Positions 9,597-18,976 of a stretch of 64,000 nucleotides of DNA are shown here, piece after piece. The notes beneath the pieces are model-generated. The model was given only the letters and a program-made list of their open reading frames with translations. It had not been told where the DNA came from and made no database searches. The stretch is from Fusibacter paucivorans (GTDB lineage Bacteria; Bacillota; Clostridia; Peptostreptococcales; Acidaminobacteraceae). The DNA lies in NCBI RefSeq assembly GCF_018390735.1, contig NZ_JAHBCL010000001.1, positions 1-64,000 on the forward strand, written 5' to 3'. The position numbers were made by a program, and so were the translations under genes. The stretch's first letter is position 1. The number at the start of each line of letters is the position of its first letter.

Positions 9597-9819
9597 ACGC
9601 GATGAGAAAGACTATAACGGGAATGCTTAACCGCTAGAGAGTCGTCATTTGGTGGAAGACGACGGGAGCACCTGTGAATCTACTTTCGAGCAGTCAAGAA
9701 AACTTGGACCGGGTGGTTTCGATAATGACCGAGAGATACATGGACCAAGTCCATGAAAAAAGGTGGTACCGCGGGAATATGAGCTCGTCCTTTGCATTTT
9801 GCAGAGGACGGGCTTTTTT
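9597..9819 (+). promoter_or_regulatory. T-box leader, probably serine-specific
   Basis: Classic T-box architecture. A long stem I is followed by the conserved AAGGTGGTACCGCGG (about 9760-9774) that pairs with the tRNA acceptor end, then a terminator of GCTCGTCC/GGACGGGC (9783-9813) and a T-run. In the 3' side of stem I the sequence GTGAATCTACTTTC puts UCU (9679-9681, serine) where the specifier codon is expected. Uncharged tRNA(Ser) would favour the antiterminator and read-through into serA. The specifier is inferred by alignment with known leaders and agrees with the downstream gene. Confidence 0.93.
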
Positions 9820-9919
9820 AGTTGCTTTATAACATAAAGCTGTCATTTAAGCCTATTAAAATATTCCAGAAGGGCGCGCGTCACCACCCTTATAGAAAGT
9901 GATAAACAAGGAGGAAGGT

Positions 9920-11500
9920 ATGAAAATACTAATTGCAGAGCACATTGCAGATGAAGGTATCCATTTTTTGAAGCAAACGGGATTTAATGTGGACATTAAG
10001 CTAAAGCTTTCACGTGAGGCGCTTTTGGACTGTATCGGCGTCTACGACGCGATCATCGTCCGCAGCGTTACAAAAGTTAACGAAGAACTTTACGAACATG
10101 CAACGAACTTAAAAGTCGTCGGTCGCGCCGGCAACGGCGTCGACAATATCGAGATGGACGGTGCGACAAAAAGAGGCATTATCGTCGTCAATACGCCGGA
10201 TGCCAACACCGTCTCCGCCGCTGAACACACCATTGGTTTAATGCTCTCCATGTGCCGCAACATTCCACGCGCCAATGCACATATTAAATCAAAGCAATGG
10301 GATCGAACACTTTTCAGAGGTGTCGAACTCATGGATAAAACACTTGGTATCGTCGGCCTCGGCCGTATCGGTTCCATGGTAGCAACGCGGATGCAGTCTT
10401 TTGGCATGAATGTTATCGCCTACGACCCCTACATTCGCCGAGAGCGCTTCGATCAATTGAAAGTAACGCGAATTGATGAACTCGGTGAATTAATGCGCCA
10501 ATCAGATATCGTCACCGTGCATACGCCAAAGACGAAAGAAACACTGGGAATTATCGGTGCAGAGGAATTCAAACTCTGTAAAAAAGGCGTCCGCGTCGTC
10601 AACTGCGCCCGAGGCGGCATTATTGATGAGGCAGCATTACATGAAGCACTGGAAAACGGTACCGTCGCAGGCGCAGCTATTGACGTCTTAAAAGATGAGC
10701 CGCACCCGATTTCACCATTGCTCGATCTAGACCAAACCGTCATTACACCACACCTCGGCGCCGATACCTATGAAGCACAGAAAAATGTCGGCGAAGCTGT
10801 TGCACTAGAAGTCTTTGAAGCACTTCAGGGCAAGCTCGTCGCCAATGCCGTCAATCTGCCTTCACTGAAATCTCAAGAACTTGAAGCATTGCATCCTTAC
10901 TTGAAACTTGCAGAATACATCGGCAAGATCTACCATCAAATCCGCAGAGACGCCGTTCAAAAAATCGAACTCATCTATAAAGGCGAAGTCGGTAAAATGG
11001 ATAAAACAACTTTAACGCTGGCTTACCTGAAAGGTCTTTACGAAATTATTCTTGAAGACTCCGTCAACTATGTCAACGCACGCTACATTGCAGAAAGTCG
11101 AGGTGTTACCATCGTCGAGGGCACCGATACCATCAGCGGCAACTATACAAGTTCTATTGCCGCCAAAATTCATACTGCCAACGGCATTTTCACATTAGAA
11201 GGCGCATTATTCGGCAAAGATGAACCGCGTATTGTCGATATGAACGGTTATGCTTTTGATGTATCGCCAAAAGGCAACATGCTGCTCATCGAAAATATTG
11301 ACCAGCCGGGTATGATCGGCAAAATCGGCCTCACACTCGGCAACGAATGCATCAACATTTCAACGATGAATGTCAGCCTGTCAAAGACGAGTGCAAATGC
11401 ACTAATGTTTTTAACGGTCGATGCACCTGTCAGCACTGAATCACTTGAAGTCATCCGCAAAACTGACGGCATTAAAAATGCATGGTCACTAAAAATGTAG
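9920..11500 (+). CDS. serA: D-3-phosphoglycerate dehydrogenase
   Basis: First enzyme of serine synthesis (3-phosphoglycerate to 3-phosphohydroxypyruvate, NAD-linked). The 526 residues match the long SerA type: substrate-binding and Rossmann domains (GLGRIGS near residue 146, VNCARGGIIDE with the catalytic arginine, and the acid/histidine pair in DEPH and TPHLGA), an intervening domain, and a C-terminal ACT domain (NIDQPGMIGKIGLTLG) for serine feedback. The start MKILIAEH follows AAGGAGGAAGGT. Controlled by the T-box and followed 11 nt later by a decarboxylating dehydrogenase gene. Confidence 0.96.
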   Translation: MKILIAEHIADEGIHFLKQTGFNVDIKLKLSREALLDCIGVYDAIIVRSVTKVNEELYEHATNLKVVGRAGNGVDNIEMDGATKRGIIVVNTPDANTVSAAEHTIGLMLSMCRNIPRANAHIKSKQWDRTLFRGVELMDKTLGIVGLGRIGSMVATRMQSFGMNVIAYDPYIRRERFDQLKVTRIDELGELMRQSDIVTVHTPKTKETLGIIGAEEFKLCKKGVRVVNCARGGIIDEAALHEALENGTVAGAAIDVLKDEPHPISPLLDLDQTVITPHLGADTYEAQKNVGEAVALEVFEALQGKLVANAVNLPSLKSQELEALHPYLKLAEYIGKIYHQIRRDAVQKIELIYKGEVGKMDKTTLTLAYLKGLYEIILEDSVNYVNARYIAESRGVTIVEGTDTISGNYTSSIAAKIHTANGIFTLEGALFGKDEPRIVDMNGYAFDVSPKGNMLLIENIDQPGMIGKIGLTLGNECINISTMNVSLSKTSANALMFLTVDAPVSTESLEVIRKTDGIKNAWSLKM

Positions 11501-11511
11501 AGGAGGCAGCC

Positions 11512-12582
11512 ATGAAACACTTTAAACTCGCCGTTATCGCCGGAGACGGAATCGGCACAGAAGTCATGGATGAGGGTATTAAAGTTTTAAAATATTACCT
11601 TGAAAAAACCGGTTATGCCACCGTTTCCTTCGACTATTTTCCTTGGGGTTGTGAATATTACCATAAAACTGGTGAAATGATGCCTGAAAATGGTCTTGAA
11701 ATATTAAAGGACTATGACAGCATTTTGCTCGGTGCCGTGGGATATCCGGGCGTTCCAGACCACATTTCCTTGAGAGACCTGCTTTTAAAAATCCGACAGG
11801 GCTTTGACCAAGCGGTCAACTTAAGGCCTATCAAGCTCTTAAACGGTGCGCCGTGCCCGTTGAAATTTAAAACACCGGAAATGATAGACTTTGTCGTCAT
11901 TCGTGAAAATGTCGAAGGCGAATACGCCGGTAACGGCTACTTTGAAAACCGTGGTACCGATGCTGAAGTCGCCTATCAAACGGGCGTCTTTACGAGAAAA
12001 AATACAGACCGCATTATGCGCTACGCTTTTGATCTCGCGCAAAAAAGCGAAAAGGGTAAAAAACTCACCAGCGTTACGAAATCAAACGCACTCAACTACA
12101 GTATGGTCTTCTGGGATGAACGCTTTAAAGCGATCGCAGCAGATTACCCCGGCGTCAAAACGGAGAACAATCACGTGGATGCCATTAGCATGTACTTCAT
12201 TCAGCGTCCTGAGAGCTTCGACGTCGTTGTCGCATCCAATCTCTTTGGCGACATCATTACCGACCTCGGCGCCGCACTCCAAGGCGGCCTTGGCTTTGCC
12301 GCCAGTGCCAATCTCAATATCGAGGGCACTTACCCATCCATGTTCGAACCCGTGCATGGCAGCGCACCTGAGATTGCAGGCAAGCAGGTCGCAAATCCGA
12401 TGGCAATGATCTGGACGGTAAAACTGCTCCTCGATCATCTTCTGCCAGCGTACAAACACGATAGCATTGTCGATGCCATTGAAAAGACCTTGGTCGATGC
12501 TAAAACCCTTACACCGGATTTAGGTGGAACTGCAAAAACAGCAGCTGTCGGTGATGCAATCTGTCAGGCATTAACCTTTTAA
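11512..12582 (+). CDS. D-malate/tartrate dehydrogenase homologue (beta-decarboxylating)
   Basis: A 356-residue NAD-dependent enzyme of the isocitrate/isopropylmalate dehydrogenase superfamily. GDGIGTEV is at the N-terminus; IRENVEGEYAGNG, FTRKNTDRIMRYAF, VASNLFGDIITDLGAA and FEPVHGSAPEIAGK follow. This pattern is closest to DmlA/TtuC-type D-malate or tartrate dehydrogenases rather than LeuB or isocitrate dehydrogenase. AGAGGAGGCAGCC precedes the ATG, 11 nt after serA, with a strong terminator after the stop, so it is co-transcribed with serA under serine T-box control. The substrate in this setting is uncertain. Confidence 0.85.
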   Translation: MKHFKLAVIAGDGIGTEVMDEGIKVLKYYLEKTGYATVSFDYFPWGCEYYHKTGEMMPENGLEILKDYDSILLGAVGYPGVPDHISLRDLLLKIRQGFDQAVNLRPIKLLNGAPCPLKFKTPEMIDFVVIRENVEGEYAGNGYFENRGTDAEVAYQTGVFTRKNTDRIMRYAFDLAQKSEKGKKLTSVTKSNALNYSMVFWDERFKAIAADYPGVKTENNHVDAISMYFIQRPESFDVVVASNLFGDIITDLGAALQGGLGFAASANLNIEGTYPSMFEPVHGSAPEIAGKQVANPMAMIWTVKLLLDHLLPAYKHDSIVDAIEKTLVDAKTLTPDLGGTAKTAAVGDAICQALTF

Positions 12583-12598
12583 AATTCAAAATGAAGAA

Positions 12599-12680
12599 AA
12601 GCCGTTATCATTGATATCACTTTCAAACAGGCAATTAAAATGCCTTTCGTCTGTGCTATCATCTGATAACGGCTTATTTT
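12599..12680 (+). terminator. Terminator of the serA operon
   Basis: AAGCCGTTATCA (12599-12610) pairs with TGATAACGGCTT (12664-12675) around an inner stem AGGCA/TGCCT, followed by ATTTTTATT. Confidence 0.85.
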
Positions 12681-12710
12681 TATTGGATTGCCTTCGTCGT
12701 TCTTCTCGGC

Positions 12711-12737
12711 TTTTTCATTCGAGAGGATTGCATCATT
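12711..12737 (+). repeat. Dispersed intergenic motif, copy 2
   Basis: Contains CGAGAGGATTGCATCATT, resembling the motif at 8350. Confidence 0.4.
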
Positions 12738-12790
12738 ACTTTATTCATCAACTTTGTATTCAAAATGGTTTATTCTAATGCAAATACACC

Positions 12791-13789
12791 TTAAATCGGC
12801 AGTGTTTCTAACCAGTCCAAAACATTCTGCTTCATTGTTGTTAGATCTTCTGCTACTTCGACGCGGCGTGCCGCCTCTAAAATTGCTTCACGCTTAAACG
12901 GAATCCCATCAAAAATACCTTCAAAAGCATCGATAAATGCCGTCGACATCGCATCGGAGTTCACTTCTGCATGATTGATCACACCTTGCTTGGATTGAAT
13001 GTTGAGGATAAATTCCCCCCATTCAAAACGCTCGTCGAATGTCGCGTCAAACGCAGGCGTTTTTCCAAATCGCCATTCCCACGAAGCATAGTGATGATAA
13101 CGGTCAAGCGCTGTCCCCGTAATGTTTTCTTCATTAATAAAGATTTTAGATTCAGGCACCCCGTATATTTCCGAAAAAGCTGATTCAAGTACCGCCTTGA
13201 GGCCATCAATGGTAATCTCAGGATTAATCGACTTGAGATTAACCACTCTGGACTTGACAGATTTAACACCTTTTGCCGACAGTTTTTTAACCGATGCGTT
13301 AAGGTATTTACCTAAATGCTCCATGTTGACGTCTACAAGCAGTGTGCCATGATGATAATAATTTTCTTTGCCATTGTAAAAAGCATTGCCTGAAAACTTG
13401 CGGTCACCGGCTAAAATGTCATTGCGCCCGGAAAATGAAGCCTCAATGCCAAGTGCCTTAACAGCCTTCAACAGGACGCTGAGCTGGCGCTCAAGGTCTT
13501 CATGCTGTCTGTTCATGGCAAATGTAAAGTTCAGATTGCCAAGATCATGATAAACAGCACCGCCGCCTGATAGGCGCCGTGCCAATTTTCCCTGATCGCC
13601 TTCCAGTGCCTTGACGAGGACTTCGCGCCAAGGATTCTGATGCTTCCCAATCACAACTGTATGCGCATTTTGCCATAAATACAGGACAACTTCATCCGGT
13701 TTAACGGTATTCACCAATTGTTCTTCATAAGCTAAATTAAACCACGGATTCGTCGATTCAGAAATGACGAGCTTCGTTCTAATGGGCAT
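12791..13789 (-). CDS. lplA: Lipoate-protein ligase A (full length)
   Basis: ATP-dependent ligase (332 residues) that activates free lipoate and attaches it to lysines of lipoyl domains. The catalytic domain shows KHQNPWREV, RRLSGGGAVYHDLGNLNFTF, the lysine region DRKFSGNAF and YHHGTLLVD; the C-terminal accessory domain of about 80 residues is present. GGAGTGTTGAC precedes the ATG. It has its own promoter and lies just downstream of the 2-oxoacid dehydrogenase operon, whose E2 lipoyl domain is the obvious target. No lipoate synthesis genes are in the window, suggesting scavenging. Confidence 0.93.
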   Translation of the reverse strand: MPIRTKLVISESTNPWFNLAYEEQLVNTVKPDEVVLYLWQNAHTVVIGKHQNPWREVLVKALEGDQGKLARRLSGGGAVYHDLGNLNFTFAMNRQHEDLERQLSVLLKAVKALGIEASFSGRNDILAGDRKFSGNAFYNGKENYYHHGTLLVDVNMEHLGKYLNASVKKLSAKGVKSVKSRVVNLKSINPEITIDGLKAVLESAFSEIYGVPESKIFINEENITGTALDRYHHYASWEWRFGKTPAFDATFDERFEWGEFILNIQSKQGVINHAEVNSDAMSTAFIDAFEGIFDGIPFKREAILEAARRVEVAEDLTTMKQNVLDWLETLPI

Positions 13790-13819
13790 GTCAACACTCC
13801 TTCATACGTTATGCGGTCA

Positions 13820-13848
13820 TCATAACACTCGTAGCCATCCGATGTCAA
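13820..13848 (-). promoter_or_regulatory. Promoter of lplA
   Basis: On the minus strand TTGACA and TTATGA with a 17-nt spacer, about 30 nt before the start codon. Confidence 0.6.
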
Positions 13849-13894
13849 CCGGTCTGTTAAATCACACCACAGACAGCAGCCAGTATTTTGGAAA

Positions 13895-15280
13895 TCAACG
13901 TTTAATTAAGTGAATGGGTTTATCAACCGCACCATGTGCCGCTTCCATCACAATTTCAGAAAGCGTTGGATGTGGATGGACTGTTTTGGCCAAATCATAA
14001 ACGGTTCCCTCAAGCGCCATCGTCGCCGCGGCTTCGGCAATCATGTCCGTCGCATGCGATGCGACGATGTGAACGCCAATCACTTCACCATACTGCTTGT
14101 CGTGAATAATTTTAACGAATCCCACCGTCTCTCCCTCTGCCACCGCTTTGCCATTGGCACTGAGTGGAAAACTGCTCGTTCCGACATCAAATCCCGCAGC
14201 CCGCGCCTCATCTTCCGTATAACCAATAGCACCGACCTCCGGAAAACTATATATACAGGATGGAATCTGTCGGTAATTGATCGTCGAATCCTTGCCCATA
14301 ATGTTTTCGACAGCGACAATGCCCTGAGCAGATGCGACGTGCGCCAGCATCATCCCGCCACAGACATCGCCTACGGCATAGACATTTGATACGTTCGTCT
14401 TCATATGTTCATCAACGGTAATGCCCTGTTTTGACATTTTCAGCGGCAGCACTTCTAGGCCTTTGGTATTTGGCGATCTGCCAAGACTCGCCAGAATATA
14501 ATCGCCAGTCGTTTCATGATCGCCCTGTGCATCTTTATAGTAGACGCGGTGCCCGTCAATACGCGTTATCGCAACACCTGTCTTAATGGCAACACCGCTT
14601 TCTGAAAGGTGTCGCTGGATCAACACCTTGACATCTTCATCTTGATTCTTAAGAATCTGTTCGGAGCGCTGTAAAAGCGTCACCTCAGTTCCCAAGCTGT
14701 TGAAGAGCGTTGCAAATTCCACGGCAATGACACCGCCGCCTAATATAATCATGCGTTTGGGATGCTGTTCCAAATTGATGGCACGCGTGCTGTCAATGAC
14801 GATGCCGTCATTCAGTGCACTTTGCAGGCCTTCTATTGCCGGGTATTGCGGCGAAGATCCCGTCGCAATAATCAAGTGTTTGTGCTGAAGTGTTTCAGCG
14901 CCGACTTTAACCGTTCTTTCATCTGCAATGGTCGCATAACCTTTGTACACATCCACTTTGTTGAATTTTAAAAGCTGTTCAACGCCGCCGACAATCTTAT
15001 TGACCACGGACGTCTTGCGCGCCATGAGCTGCTGCCAGTCAACGCGTATGGCATTCCCATTTTCTAGGGATATCCCAAAAGATGCTGCACGCAGCATATC
15101 CTGATAGAGTTTTGCGCTCCTCAAAAGCGTTTTCGTCGGAATGCATCCGTCGTTTAAACAAACGCCGCCGATGCGGTCTGCTTCAATCAATGCAACACTT
15201 GCGTTCATTTGCGCTGCTTTGATCGCCGCAACATAGCCACCTGGACCGCCACCGATGACGACAATGTCATATGTTTTCAT
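13895..15280 (-). CDS. lpd: Dihydrolipoyl dehydrogenase (E3)
   Basis: FAD enzyme (461 residues) that reoxidises the lipoyl group of the complex and makes NADH. GGGPGGYVAAIKAA binds FAD; the redox pair is in GGVCLNDGCIPTK; GGGVIAVEFATLFNSLG binds NAD; HPHPTLSE near the C-terminus supplies the active-site histidine. There is no N-terminal lipoyl domain, unlike some Clostridia Lpd proteins. GAGGAGGCCAC precedes the ATG. Last gene of lplA2-pdhA-pdhB-pdhC-lpd, after a 214-bp gap with a heptamer repeat. Confidence 0.95.
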   Translation of the reverse strand: MKTYDIVVIGGGPGGYVAAIKAAQMNASVALIEADRIGGVCLNDGCIPTKTLLRSAKLYQDMLRAASFGISLENGNAIRVDWQQLMARKTSVVNKIVGGVEQLLKFNKVDVYKGYATIADERTVKVGAETLQHKHLIIATGSSPQYPAIEGLQSALNDGIVIDSTRAINLEQHPKRMIILGGGVIAVEFATLFNSLGTEVTLLQRSEQILKNQDEDVKVLIQRHLSESGVAIKTGVAITRIDGHRVYYKDAQGDHETTGDYILASLGRSPNTKGLEVLPLKMSKQGITVDEHMKTNVSNVYAVGDVCGGMMLAHVASAQGIVAVENIMGKDSTINYRQIPSCIYSFPEVGAIGYTEDEARAAGFDVGTSSFPLSANGKAVAEGETVGFVKIIHDKQYGEVIGVHIVASHATDMIAEAAATMALEGTVYDLAKTVHPHPTLSEIVMEAAHGAVDKPIHLIKR

Positions 15281-15338
15281 GTGGCCTCCTCGTTTTATTA
15301 ATCCTATTTAAATAAGGAAATTGTATCCCTGCTTTTCT

Positions 15339-15380
15339 CGTTAATCGTTAATCGTTAATCGTTGATCGTTGATCGTTAAT
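15339..15380 (-). repeat. Heptamer tandem repeat (6 x CGTTRAT)
   Basis: Six perfect-phase copies of CGTTAAT or CGTTGAT (plus-strand form) fill 42 bp between pdhC and lpd, inside the presumed transcript. No ORF covers it. Confidence 0.9.
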
Positions 15381-15494
15381 CCTTCACGGCAATCTGTTGA
15401 ATTTTACCTTGTGATCATGAGCCCTATTACCGTTAAGGATTCAATGATGCATGATTGAATTTCCTTACCATCCGTTACAAGAAATCATTTGTTT

Positions 15495-16901
15495 TTACAT
15501 CAGTATCAATTTTTTTGGATTTGACAGAAGTCTTTTCACTTCGTTGACAAACCGCCCCGCGTCGGCACCGTCAATAATGCGGTGGTCAAATGACAATGAA
15601 AGCGGCAGTATTTCTCTAATCACAATTTCATCTTCAATCACCACAGGCTTTTTCTGTATGCTGCCGACACCCATAATACCAGCTTCAGGATAGCGAATGA
15701 TCGGCACGCCAAAGCTGGAACCAACTGAGCCATAATTGGTAATGCTGAATGTACTGTCTTTCAGTTCGGCAATTTGAAGTGTTCTTGCCCGTGCCCCCTG
15801 ACTAAGGCGTTCAATCTCGCGCGCGATTTCGAAAATGCTCAATTGGTCGGCATTTTTAATAACGGGAACCATTAAGCCATCCGGTGTATCCACGGCAATG
15901 CCAATGTGATATGCCTGCTTTAAGAGCACTTCGCTGTTTGCCATATCTACACTGGCATTCATAAACGGAAATGCTTTAAGACCTAAGACAATTGCCTTGA
16001 TAAAAAACGCCAGATAAGTCAACTTAACGCCTTCTTCCGTCGCCAGTTCCGCAACCTCTCGCTTAAGCGCCACCAGTTCATGGACATCCACTTCATCCAT
16101 CATGGTCGTATGCGGAATTGTAAAGCGCGACTGAACCATATTTTCTGCAACAGTCTTTCGCAGCATCGACATTTGGACGCGTTTGACCGGCACATCACTT
16201 GACGGAAGCGGTTTTGATGTATTTGCCACAGGCGTATTCACTGCACTTTGCGACAAAGGCACTTCCGCTGCTGCACGCTGCTGTGCGTCAGCAAACGCAC
16301 GAATATCCGCTTTCATAACGCGGCCATTTGGCCCAGTCCCATTCACGCGCTGTATATCAACGCCGAGATCTTTTGCCAGCGACCGCGCCACTGGTGTTGC
16401 TAACACTTTTCGCTTCACGCCAGTTTCAGCTGCATGCGCAGCACCTTCCTCACTGGCTGGAATCAACTGAGAAGATACCTCAATTTCACCGACGACACTG
16501 GCACCCTTCGCCTCTTCAACGGTTTCAACAACCGAATCGCCAGTATCAAACCGCGGCTCTGTGTTTTTTGGCGTTTTTTCGCCGCCCGTCTCAGATTTGT
16601 CAACGTTTGTATCAGTCGATTCCATTTCTGATTCACTCATCGCCATATTCGAACGCACACCAGGCTGGCCGTCATCGATAACGACAATGGTATCACCGAC
16701 GTTGACGCGATCGCCAACGGCGTATTGAACAGATTTTACCATTCCTGATACCGGCGACGGTATTTCGGCATTCACTTTATCCGTCTCAAGTGTAAAAAGA
16801 TTCTCACCTTCTTCAACGGTTTGACCAATATCAACAAATAGTTTGAGCAGGACACCTTCATGAATGCCCTCGCCTATATCTGCAAATTTAACATTAAACA
16901 C
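15495..16901 (-). CDS. pdhC: Dihydrolipoamide acyltransferase (E2)
   Basis: Core of the 2-oxoacid dehydrogenase complex (468 residues). A single N-terminal lipoyl domain (lysine in LETDKVNAEIPSP near residue 42), a linker rich in Glu, Ala and Thr, a peripheral-subunit-binding domain (ATPVARSLAKDLGVDI then GTGPNGRVMKADI) and a catalytic domain ending in SFDHRIIDGADAGRF with the catalytic histidine. It carries acyl groups from E1 to CoA. One lipoyl domain suits a pyruvate, acetoin or branched-chain complex; pyruvate is favoured by the operon form but not proven. Confidence 0.9.
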   Translation of the reverse strand: MFNVKFADIGEGIHEGVLLKLFVDIGQTVEEGENLFTLETDKVNAEIPSPVSGMVKSVQYAVGDRVNVGDTIVVIDDGQPGVRSNMAMSESEMESTDTNVDKSETGGEKTPKNTEPRFDTGDSVVETVEEAKGASVVGEIEVSSQLIPASEEGAAHAAETGVKRKVLATPVARSLAKDLGVDIQRVNGTGPNGRVMKADIRAFADAQQRAAAEVPLSQSAVNTPVANTSKPLPSSDVPVKRVQMSMLRKTVAENMVQSRFTIPHTTMMDEVDVHELVALKREVAELATEEGVKLTYLAFFIKAIVLGLKAFPFMNASVDMANSEVLLKQAYHIGIAVDTPDGLMVPVIKNADQLSIFEIAREIERLSQGARARTLQIAELKDSTFSITNYGSVGSSFGVPIIRYPEAGIMGVGSIQKKPVVIEDEIVIREILPLSLSFDHRIIDGADAGRFVNEVKRLLSNPKKLILM

Positions 16902-16912
16902 GACATCACCTC

Positions 16913-17890
16913 CTAAAATGTGAGTACAGCTCTGAGTTCCGCGACGATGCCCTCGACAGACGGTACATAGTGATGTTCTCCCTTAGGCAACGGTACAATG
17001 GTGTCAACACTGGTAATGCGCGTTGGCGGTGCTTCCAAATGCAGAAATGCGCCCTCATTGACAATAGAAATGAGCTCCGCACCCGGTCCAAACGAACGCG
17101 CCGCTTCATGAACCACGGCAAATCGTCCCGTCTTCTGAACCGATGTGATGATCGTTTCACGGTCAATAGGCGATATCGTCCTCAAATCAATCAATTCAAT
17201 GCTATGGCCTTCTTTTTCCAATATTTCAACAGCTTTCTGCACGTCTCTGAGCATTGAGCCCCATGCGACGACCGTCAAGTCATCACCCGGTTTGACAATT
17301 TTTGCCTTTCCAATTGGAATTTCATAAATACCTTCAGGCACTTCTTGCTTAAATGCCCTGTAAATACGCTTTGGCTCCATAAATATCACGGGATCGGGAT
17401 CATTAATCGCTGCCATCATCAGCCCTTTTGCATCATAAGGCGTCGATGGAATCACCACTTTTAGACCTGCCGTATGCGCAAAAATCGCTTCAAGCGATTC
17501 TGAATGGTGTTCCAATGCCCGCACGCCGCCGCCATATGGCATTCGAATGACCATTGGCACCGTGTATAGTCCCCTGGAACGGTTGCGCATGCGTGCCGCA
17601 TGTGTCACAATTTGATTAATGGCGGGAAATACAAAACCTGAAAATTGAATTTCAACAACGGGTTTTAAACCGTTGATCGCCATGCCGATACCTGAACCGA
17701 CAATTGACGATTCTGCAAGAATACTGTCAAAGCACCTGTCGACGCCGTATTTTGCCTGCAGTCCCTTTGTTGCCCTGAAGACGCCGCCTTCAAAACCGAC
17801 ATCCTCGCCATAGACGATAATACTGGAATCTGCTGCCATCGAAACATCCAGCGCATTTGTCAGCGCTTCAATAAGGTTCAATACTAACAT
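16913..17890 (-). CDS. pdhB: 2-oxoacid dehydrogenase E1 beta subunit
   Basis: Transketolase-like beta subunit of 325 residues. Visible motifs are GEDVGFEGGVFRAT, EQ-region FDSILAESSIVGSGIG, IQFSGFVFPA and the C-terminal VVHEAARSFGPGAE. It completes the thiamine-diphosphate site with PdhA. Its start lies directly after the pdhA stop and an 11-nt gap separates it from pdhC. Confidence 0.92.
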   Translation of the reverse strand: MLVLNLIEALTNALDVSMAADSSIIVYGEDVGFEGGVFRATKGLQAKYGVDRCFDSILAESSIVGSGIGMAINGLKPVVEIQFSGFVFPAINQIVTHAARMRNRSRGLYTVPMVIRMPYGGGVRALEHHSESLEAIFAHTAGLKVVIPSTPYDAKGLMMAAINDPDPVIFMEPKRIYRAFKQEVPEGIYEIPIGKAKIVKPGDDLTVVAWGSMLRDVQKAVEILEKEGHSIELIDLRTISPIDRETIITSVQKTGRFAVVHEAARSFGPGAELISIVNEGAFLHLEAPPTRITSVDTIVPLPKGEHHYVPSVEGIVAELRAVLTF

Positions 17891-18976
17891 TTATTTCCCC
17901 TCCTTTTCGTAAAAGGCTTTGCGCGACTGATACTGTGCTTCCAAAATCGGCGTGCGTTCAGCATAAACGTAATCGAAAATGTCTTCAAGCGGCGTAAAAC
18001 CTGATTTTTCAACGGTTTCAAATGTTTGTTTCACACGGTCAGCCGTTTCGCGCACAAAAGCATCTTCCTGCTCTTCTGACCAAAGCCCCTCGGCGACGAG
18101 ATATTTATACATTCTGTCAATTGGGTCCTTGCCGCGCCATGGATCAACTTCCATCTCTTCACGATAAACCGTTGGATCATCCGATGTCGTATGGGCGCCC
18201 ATGCGGTAGGTATAGCATTCGATAAGCGTCGGCCCTTCACCTCGGCGCGCACGTTCAACCGCCTCTGACACCACTGCGTAGACAGCAAAAATATCATTGC
18301 CGTCCACAATGACGCCGGGCATGCCGTAAGCAAGTGCTTTGGCAGCCAAATTAGGCGCCTTTGTCTGCAGTGCACGGCGTGTTGAAATTGCAAATTGATT
18401 GTTTTGTATAATAAAGACATTCGGCAGTGCATTTACCGCCGCAAAATTAAGCGCCTCATGGAAATCACCCTGACTCGTGCCGCCGTCGCCAACATAGCCC
18501 ACGGCCACATCATCAAGTTTTCGATACTTAGCTGCATAGGCAAGCCCTGTGGCATGCTGAAGCTGTGATGCAATCGGCACAGAGACCGGTAGTATACGAA
18601 TGTCTTCTGACATTTTCATCCCCTCTTCATTGCCAAACCAATATAGGAAAATCTTATCGAGCGGCGCACCCTTCGTCAGCCAGACGCCCAGTTCTCGAAA
18701 TGACGGCGCCACCCAGTCCGTTTGTCTAAGTGCACTAGCGGAGCCCACTTGTGTTGCTTCCTGTCCCAAATTCGGCGCATAGGTCAACATGCGACCCTGC
18801 CGCTGATACTGGAGTGTTTTTTCATCAATGATACGGCTCTCACGCATTGTCTGGTACATTTTGATCATTTTAGCTTCAGAAAGTGCCGGCATATTTGCCG
18901 TGTCGACTATCTTTCCGGACGGATCCAAAATTTGAATCATATCATCCTTTAAAGGATCAAATTTTTCAATGAACAT
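17891..18976 (-). CDS. pdhA: 2-oxoacid (probably pyruvate) dehydrogenase E1 alpha subunit
   Basis: Thiamine-diphosphate-binding alpha subunit of about 361 residues. The cofactor motif runs from VGYVGDGGTSQGDFHEAL to IQNN, and the phosphorylation-loop-like segment YRMGAHTTSDDPT follows. It decarboxylates the 2-oxoacid and passes the acyl group to E2. The first ATG overlaps the stop of lplA2 (ATGATG), 3 nt from AAGGAGG; the second ATG, used here, has better spacing. Translation is probably coupled to the lipoate ligase. Confidence 0.9.
   Translation of the reverse strand: MFIEKFDPLKDDMIQILDPSGKIVDTANMPALSEAKMIKMYQTMRESRIIDEKTLQYQRQGRMLTYAPNLGQEATQVGSASALRQTDWVAPSFRELGVWLTKGAPLDKIFLYWFGNEEGMKMSEDIRILPVSVPIASQLQHATGLAYAAKYRKLDDVAVGYVGDGGTSQGDFHEALNFAAVNALPNVFIIQNNQFAISTRRALQTKAPNLAAKALAYGMPGVIVDGNDIFAVYAVVSEAVERARRGEGPTLIECYTYRMGAHTTSDDPTVYREEMEVDPWRGKDPIDRMYKYLVAEGLWSEEQEDAFVRETADRVKQTFETVEKSGFTPLEDIFDYVYAERTPILEAQYQSRKAFYEKEGK

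Noticed and set aside
11891-12409. 172-codon plus-strand frame inside the D-malate dehydrogenase homologue
   Set aside because: A shifted-frame shadow with no ribosome site and Ser/Thr/Pro-rich low-complexity composition.
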